This document shows positions 58,284 to 64,000 of a DNA stretch of 64,000 nt, piece after piece. The notes beneath the pieces are model-generated. The model ran no database searches and was not told the origin of the DNA. It saw nothing but the letters and a program-made list of their open reading frames with translations. Every line of letters starts with the position of its first letter. The stretch's first letter is position 1. The stretch spans positions 76,586,001-76,650,000 of the forward strand of contig NC_064838.1 in assembly GCF_024166365.1 (NCBI RefSeq). Reading direction: 5' to 3'. Source of the DNA: Elephas maximus indicus (Eukaryota > Chordata > Mammalia > Proboscidea > Elephantidae). Made by a program: the position numbers and the translations under genes.

Positions 58284-58612
58284 TGAGGCACTGGTGGTTC
58301 AGTGGTAGAATCCTTGCCTTTCATGCTGAAGATTTGATTTGAGTTTCAACCTGTGCATCTCATGCACAGCTACCAGCTTTCTCTCAGGGGAGGCTTGAGT
58401 GTTGCTATGATGGCTAACAGGTTTCAGCTGAGCTTCCAGGCTAAGACAGATTAGGAAGAAAGGCCTGGCTGTCTGCTTCCAAAAATTACCAACGAAAATT
58501 CTACGAATCACAATGGAACTGACACCCCAATAAATCGTAAGGATGTCACACGACTGGGCAGAGTTTTGTTCCGTTGTTCATGGGGTCACCAGGAGTCAAT
58601 CCTGACTAACAA
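58284..58612 (+). repeat. tRNA-Gly-headed SINE with RTE-derived parts (counterpart of 10215-10570)
   Basis: Head 'gcactggtggttcagtggta' and 'gaatccttgcctttcatgct' is even closer to tRNA-Gly than the unit 1 copy. Middle 'gttgctatgatggctaacag' and tail 'ttttgttccgttgttcatgg' match the two ends of the RTE LINE. Confidence 0.82.
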
Positions 58613-59020
58613 CCACAATATTTTCAACTAGTGAGCGCTGCTAAAACTTTGAATTTGCTTCTACATCATTAAACAAAAACTTGCATCTTTAACAAATTTT
58701 GAGTTAGTAAGAATTCAGAGCTACATCTTTTCTAAAACTTAGATGTATGTTCCACTGGACTTGGAAAATGATTAGTGCCTAGTATTTTTTTTTAATATGA
58801 TTGAATGAATGCATTCATTCATATGAATATCAATATTTAACATGATATCCTGAAATATTTAAGGAAATCATCATGAGACTAACCAGAAAAAAATACTCTT
58901 ATTAAATAAAGATTTTCAGTTTCTGAAACATGGCCATCAATTCAATTAAACATACTTTTTATAATATGTGTTGTATCATCAATATTATACAAAAACATTT
59001 CTTACAATGACTTATAAATT

Positions 59021-59032
59021 ACGTCTTTTCAG
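59021..59032 (+). promoter_or_regulatory. Relic splice acceptor upstream of the OR at 59089
   Basis: 'acgtcttttcag' corresponds to the acceptor at 10965-10977. The spacing to the former start is now longer because of an insertion near 59060-59075. Confidence 0.5.
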
Positions 59033-59088
59033 ATGACTGCTATTTATTTTAACTGCATTAAAAAAAACTGCAGTTACTGCATTAGATC

Positions 59089-60017
59089 AAGGAAAGTAGG
59101 AATAAGGTCACTGTTTACTCTGTTGGGCCTTACCCAAAACAAGAACTTTGAATTCTCTGCTTTGTATTACTCTTATTTTGTTACATTGCTATTTGGATGG
59201 GAAACTTGCCCCTAATGATTTCTATCACATGCAGTCAGCTAATTGACCAACCCATGTGTTTCTTCTTTAACTACCTCTCTCTCTCCAACCTTTGCTACAC
59301 ATCCACAGTGACACCCAAACTGATGACTGACTTTCTAGCAAAAAGGAAGACCATTTGTATAATAATTGCATGGCACAACTTTTTATCATTCACTTCCTTG
59401 GAGGCATCGAGATCTTCATCCTCACAGGGATGGCCTATGACCACTACGTGGCCATCTGTAAGCCCTTGCACTACACTGTCATCATGACCAGGCAGAGGTG
59501 TAACACAATCGTCATAGCTTGTTGTACTGGGGCATTTATATGCTCTGCCAGTCAATTTCTTCTCACTACCTTCTTACCCTTCTGTGGCCCCAATGAGGTA
59601 GATCACTACTTCTGTGATATGTATCCTTTGCTGAAACTGGCTTGCACCAATACACACAAAATTGGTTTACTGATAATTGTCAACTCAGATCTGATTTCAT
59701 TGGTGACGTTTATGATTTTGGTGATGTCTTATGTTCCCATATTATATACCACCAGGGTGTACCCTGCCGAAAGCTGTACCAAGCATCTTTCAACTTGTAG
59801 GTCTAACATTAACAGTACAGTAGTCCTCTTCTTTGTGCCTGTTCCCTTCATTTAACTTAGACCAGGTAGAATATTTCCAGAAGATAAAGTGCTTTCTATT
59901 TTCTACACCATCCTTGGTCCCATGTTCAATCTTCTGATCTACTCACTGAGAAATGCAGAGATGAAGAATGCCATAAAGAAGATGTGGTACTTTCCATTAT
60001 TTTTGGAAGGAAAGTAG
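59089..60017 (+). pseudogene. OR4P4-like: OR4P4-like olfactory receptor pseudogene, multiple breaks
   Basis: Odorant receptor close to the copies at 11010 and 37851. The start codon position reads AAG instead of ATG (59089-59091). One base is lost near 59147 and bases are lost again near 59352, so the first third lies in three frames. From 59355 a long frame reads [40 protein letters not shown] and STCRSN, up to a TAA at 59853-59855. The TM7 part ([18 protein letters not shown]) follows to the TAG at 60015-60017, with NPLIY changed to NLLIY. DRY is DHY. It is clearly non-functional. Confidence 0.93.
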
Positions 60018-61679
60018 TTTGCATGAAGGGCATTTTAAATTTCACTTTAAAGATCAACACTGAGCCTTAAAATTGATGTAGAATGGTAATAAAATGTATA
60101 TGAGATTATGTGAAAGACAACCACAGGTCAGAGCTCAATATATTTAGCATTCGCCCAAACCTCTTGCTTTTAGGAAAATTTTGATATACACTTTGCATTC
60201 ATTTTTACTCTATTCTCCTCAGATACCTGCTTCAAGTTCTCCATACTTTGACACTATAATGCAGTCTCTTCTCCCCGTCTCTTAATTTTTAATCTCATTC
60301 TAGTGAACCCCTCTTTATAGGAACAGGAAGCCACCTCGCAGAGGAGAGAGATAGTTTTATACTCCCTGTCCCAGCATCAAAGAGCAGAAGATAGGAGGGT
60401 GGATTTTCTAGTTCAGGCAAATAGGTAAATTAGTGAAACATTTAACACCTTTAGATACTCAGTTTTCATAAACAAGGTTGAAAGCACTTAAAAAAGAATA
60501 TAAAAAAAAGCAGCAACATGTTTCTGCTTTCACTGGACAAGATGCTTCTGCCTACCTATTCTCATCCTCTCCCCAACAATGGGATATACAATATCCCAAA
60601 AACCTTGGCAGACATGTCTGGCCAATGTTAATTTCAGTGTTAGTGGTATTCAGGCTCTAATACCTCTGAATAATCTGTAATATAAAGATTTATAAAGATA
60701 AGATAGTAAAATACATTATATATAAAAAAACTTATTGAAAATAAAATAAAAATAACAGGAAAGAAAAGAAAAATAATATATAAATATATAATAACTAAAT
60801 ATAAAGTATGTACTCCCTGGTGACATAATGGTTAAGTGCTACGGCTACTAAACAAAAGGTCATCAGTTTGAATCCACCAGTCGCTCCTTGAAACTCTATG
60901 GGGCAGTTGTACTCCGTCCTATAGGGCCGCTGTAAGTTGGAATCGACTGGACGGCAATGAGTTTGGTTTTGGTAAATATAAAATATAAATAAATAAATTT
61001 ATAACTCCACAACAATGTGAATATACTAAATATCACTGATTTGTATGTTTTAATACAGTTAATTTTAGGTTAAATTTCAGCTCAATAAATAAAAATGCAA
61101 AAACTTAAAAATCCCAGCACCTCACCTGTCCCTTGCACTTCATCTTTTAACACAGGTTAAGGTTGCCCTGTTCAGGCTCCCGCACGTGTGATTCAGGTTT
61201 GAGGGGATTTAAGGACTGTAGAGACACTGTTGACCAATGGACATTGGACAGTGGGACATTCTCTCCTCCTCCTTCAAGTGGAACGTCTGAGATAAAATAG
61301 CTTTCTGGGAAGATAATCCGGTGGGTGGAAGAAACATTTTCTTTTGATGCCAAACTGTGAACAGTAGGAAATTCACATTCTCATCTTACCTGTCTTATTT
61401 CCATTTTACCTCATGCCTGACTTTCAGCTAATAAGATTTTGCTTAGTCTCTGTTTCTTAGGAAACCCAAGTTAAGATATTTGGTTTCATAAAAAGCCCTA
61501 GAAAGCAGAGCCTCATGAACAAACTTTACATTTGAATTTTATTGAAGTCTGAGAGTATGGGGACCCCACTACTGTTAGGAAGTGACGATCACAACCATTT
61601 ATAAATATATAGAAAAAGGTTGGAAGGAAATGTACCAGAATGTACCAGATAACAGGATTATACATATGTTACATATATA
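60018..61679. repeat. Segmental duplication, OR 3' flank copy 3
   Basis: Matches 11940-13584 and 38779-40284. It holds a SINE of its own at 60811-60974 and the L1-3'-end-like stretch at about 61015-61095. No gene is supported. Confidence 0.75.
60811..60974 (+). repeat. AfroSINE inserted in unit 3 only
   Basis: Well-preserved short-form SINE ('ctccctggtgacataatgg' to 'gacggcaatgagtttggttt') flanked by 'taaatataaa'-like target repeats (about 60796 and 60975). Units 1 and 2 have no SINE at the matching place. Confidence 0.88.
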
Positions 61680-61812
61680 TTCATGAATGTGAGAAAACAA
61701 AAATCTGCACAAGTATATCTATAAACAACATAATAATAAATGAAGAATTTGAACTTGTCAGTGATTTCATTCTACTTACTTGACAAATCAATGTACATGG
61801 AAGCCAAAACCA
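61680..61812 (+). repeat. Old RTE LINE fragment, first part (unit 3)
   Basis: Same RTE segment as 13585 and 40285, ending in the target 'catggaagc'. It resumes at 62506. Confidence 0.75.
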
Positions 61813-61989
61813 AAACCCAAACTTGTTGCCATTGAGTCATTTCTTACTCTTGGGGGCCCCTAGTGTTGCAGAATAGAATTACACTCCATAGGATTTTCAA
61901 GGCTGTGACCTTTCAAAGTCAGATCACTGGGCCTTTCTTCCAAGGTTTCTCTGTGCGAGTTCAAAAGGGCAACATTTCCATTAGTAGTA
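61813..61989 (-). repeat. AfroSINE inside old RTE (unit 3), tail part
   Basis: Reverse-oriented SINE tail and body; the head is at 62475-62510 ('gtgccacccaggagctcc'). The repeat catggaagc flanks it on both sides. Confidence 0.78.
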
Positions 61990-62474
61990 CTGAAGAGGAA
62001 AATTAATAACAGGAATCTTACTTTGATTTTAAGCTTTTTCTTATCCACAAAATCAAACATCAACCATAAAAATCCTGCCAGAAACTGCTCTAGAGCAATG
62101 TATATTTGTCTTAAGCTGCTAGAAAAGAATAGTCAACAAACAATTACCTCTTAATATAAATATCAAAATCTCTTGCCTGCAGGTGGATGAAGGCAAAAAT
62201 ATTAGCAGACAGGCAGGAATAAACTGATAGCAGTTGATCTCAGTAAAGGGGGTGGGGGGTAGGCTTCAATCAATCATGTTAAGATTAGTCAATAATTAAT
62301 CTTCTGCATGTCTCCCTCCTGTTCTCTTTATAAGCTCCACAGTAGCTAGCTTCTTGGAGCCATTTGCTTCTTCTGGAATCCATACAGCCTACAGCTATGA
62401 ATACAGAATAATTGCTCAGAATAAATATTATGTTCATATTTTGGTGAGTTTTGATTATTTTTCACAGTAGTCAA
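61990..62474 (+). mobile_element. Solo LTR fossil inside the SINE, most complete copy
   Basis: About 485 bp with TG start ('tgaagaggaaaattaat') and CA end ('gattatttttcaca'). It has a TATA-like 'tctttataagctcc' at 62328 and a polyadenylation-like 'aataaa' near 62418, the usual order of an LTR promoter and end signal. The retroviral family is not identified. All three units share it, so it is older than the duplication. Confidence 0.55.
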
Positions 62475-63185
62475 ATGTTTAACCATTTGTGCCACCCAGG
62501 AGCTCCATGGAAGCAGCATTCAAAAAACCACTTATGTACTGTATTGAGCATAGCAGTCACAAAAACCAAACCTATTGCCATCCAGTAGATTCCGACTCAT
62601 AAAAACCCTACAGGAGAGAGCAGTACTATCCCACAGTTTCCAAAGAACTGCTGGTGGATTAAAACTGCCGTCCTTCTGTTAGCAGCCAAGCTCTTAACCA
62701 CTGTGCAACAAGGGCCTTTTAAACAAGTATTAAAAAGCAAAGATGTCACTCTGATGACCAAGGTGTACCTGACCCACCCTTGGTATTTTCAAGTGCTTCA
62801 TATACATGAGAAAGCTTGACAATGAAAAAGTAAGACAGGAGACATGTTGATGAGTTTGAATTGTGTCGGTGAACACTACTGAATATACCGTGGACTGAAA
62901 ACAAATCAGTCTTAGGAGAAATACAACTAGAATGCTCCTTACAAGTGAAAATGAAAAAACTTTGTTTATTACTTTGGATGCTTTACCAATAAAGACAAAG
63001 CACTGAAAAAGAACATCGAGTTTGATAAAGTGCGAACGAAATCGAGGGAAAAACCTCAATAAAGATGGACTGACACATAGCCACAACATTGGGCTCATAC
63101 ATATTAAAGATCATGAAGGATCATTTCATTTTGTTATGCAAAAGGTTGTCATGAGTTGAAGTCAACTGGCACCAACTAATAACAA
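62475..63185 (+). repeat. SINE head plus old RTE LINE fragment, second part (unit 3)
   Basis: After the SINE head, the old RTE resumes near 62512 ('aagcagcattcaaaaaacca') and runs to its 3' end near 'gttgaagtcaactggcacca'. A younger SINE sits at 62563-62718. Confidence 0.75.
62563..62718 (-). repeat. AfroSINE inserted in unit 3 only
   Basis: Reverse-oriented short-form SINE ('cctattgccatccagtagat' to 'gtgcaacaagggcctttt'). Units 1 and 2 continue without interruption at this point ('cagtcacaaaagatc' at 17448, 'cagtcacaaaatact' at 41228). Confidence 0.88.
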
Positions 63186-63285
63186 CTATGGACATATGTA
63201 ACTTTGTATATTATAAAGTATGTTAAAATTAAAATCCAAGTTAAGAAAAAAATTCCCTGAAATATAAATTGTCAAAAATGTTACC

Positions 63286-64000
63286 TTCGAGAGGCGGGGC
63301 CCAGATGGCAGACTAGGTGGACGCTACCGCGGATCCCTCTTGCAACAAAGACTCGGAAAAACAAGGGAATCGATCACATACATGACAATCTACGAACTCT
63401 GAACAACAAGCACAGACTTAGAGACAGAAAACGAACAAACATGGGCAGACAGCGACTGTTTTCAGAACCAGGAGCCAGCGTACCAGGCAGGTGACCTTCG
63501 GAGCCCGATCTGGGGCAGAGCCCAGGGGGGCAGATGGCACAGAATGGGGGCCCACCCCTTCCCCCCCTGAACCCATCCCGGGAGGAAGTCTAGCTGGTTG
63601 GCGCGGGTGGCGTAGAGGCTCAGCCGGAGGGAGAAGCACCCAGGAGGCAGTGACTGATCTGGGAGTGGGGAGAACAGCGTCCCAGCTGGGGAGCCGTCCT
63701 GCTGGGACTTAGGCGAGAAGCGGACGGGGCCCGAGTGGGGGGGGTCAGCTATATTTCCCTAAAGTGACCCCGGGGCGGGGCCCACACGTTCGTGCAGGAG
63801 GACGCACACCCAGTCCGCACGTGTGGCGTGGCACACCGGAGGGAGAAATCCCCGGAAGTGACTGGTCTCGGAGCGGGGAAAGCAGCGTCCCAGAGGGGGA
63901 GCCATTCCGATGGGATTTGGGTGCGTGTGGGCGGGGTGTGAGCACGGGGTCCATTTTTATTACCCTGAATTGGCCCAGGGGGCGGGCCCACCTGGCCGTG
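63286..64000 (+). mobile_element. L1 LINE 5' end with tandem promoter units, runs off the window
   Basis: An abrupt change from AT-rich to CpG-rich sequence at 63286. The start 'gaggcggggcccagatggca' resembles the 5' end of mammalian L1 ('caagatggcggac' type) and is followed by 'tcggaaaaacaagggaatcg'. From about 63630 a unit of roughly 209 bp repeats: 'agggagaag'/'agggagaaa', 'agtgactgatct'/'agtgactggtct', 'cagcgtcccag', 'ggggagcc' and 'ggcggggcccac'/'gggcgggcccac' recur in the same order. The element is in + orientation with its 5' end kept, so a full-length L1 may continue to the right. The short open frames here are not genes. Confidence 0.85.

Noticed and set aside
63491-63991. GC-rich open frames near the right edge as host genes or a host CpG island promoter
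   Set aside because: The sequence starts with an L1-like 5' end and has tandem promoter units. The frames are open because of base composition.
1-64000. A novel defence, toxin or metabolic gene system
   Set aside because: Apart from ORs and repeats I found no coding region with recognisable or conserved structure on either strand.

Overview
The window is nuclear DNA from a mammal, almost certainly an afrotherian (elephant-like). The evidence is a dense population of Afrotheria-type tRNA-derived SINEs, several 3.2-kb-class RTE/BovB-like LINEs sharing 3' sequence with those SINEs, MaLR-type LTRs, a CpG-rich L1 promoter at the right edge, and single-exon class II olfactory receptor (OR) genes. 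No operons, phage genes or CRISPR arrays are present. The sequence is AT-rich, repeat-rich and gene-poor apart from ORs.

Host genes. Eight OR loci were found, all family 4. Six are on the + strand at about 1.0, 11.0, 27.6, 37.85, 50.5 and 59.1 kb; two are on the - strand at about 30.1-30.9 and 54.6-55.4 kb. Only the 27.6 and 50.5 kb copies keep a full 312-codon frame. The 50.5 kb copy looks fully functional. The 27.6 kb copy has DHY in place of the DRY motif. The other six are pseudogenes. Most resemble, from memory, human OR4P4, and the set looks like the OR4 cluster of human 11q11.

Layout. From about 2.5 kb to about 63.3 kb the sequence is a tandemly duplicated block, with two long units and a third partial one. 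A unit runs: non-coding block D, block E, an OR4P4-like copy (+), a flank with an old LINE/SINE/LTR nest, block B, a second OR4P4-like copy (+), and an antisense truncated OR. Unit 1 is about 2.5-31.4 kb, unit 2 about 31.4-55.4 kb, and unit 3 starts at about 55.46 kb without block D. Comparing units shows which insertions came after duplication: several SINEs, two large RTE elements and two LTRs are in one unit while the matching site in another unit is empty.

Notable points. A 616-bp inversion with filler DNA joins straight into the coding region of the 37.85 kb OR and removes its start codon. An 11-copy 85-bp minisatellite in unit 2 grew from a sequence present once in unit 1. A SINE type combines a tRNA-Gly-like head with pieces from both ends of the RTE LINE. 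There are nested insertions (RTE in RTE, RTE in LTR, LTR in SINE in RTE), and an L1 5' end with about 209-bp tandem promoter units. I saw no novel protein system. The interest lies in genome rearrangement and repeat biology.
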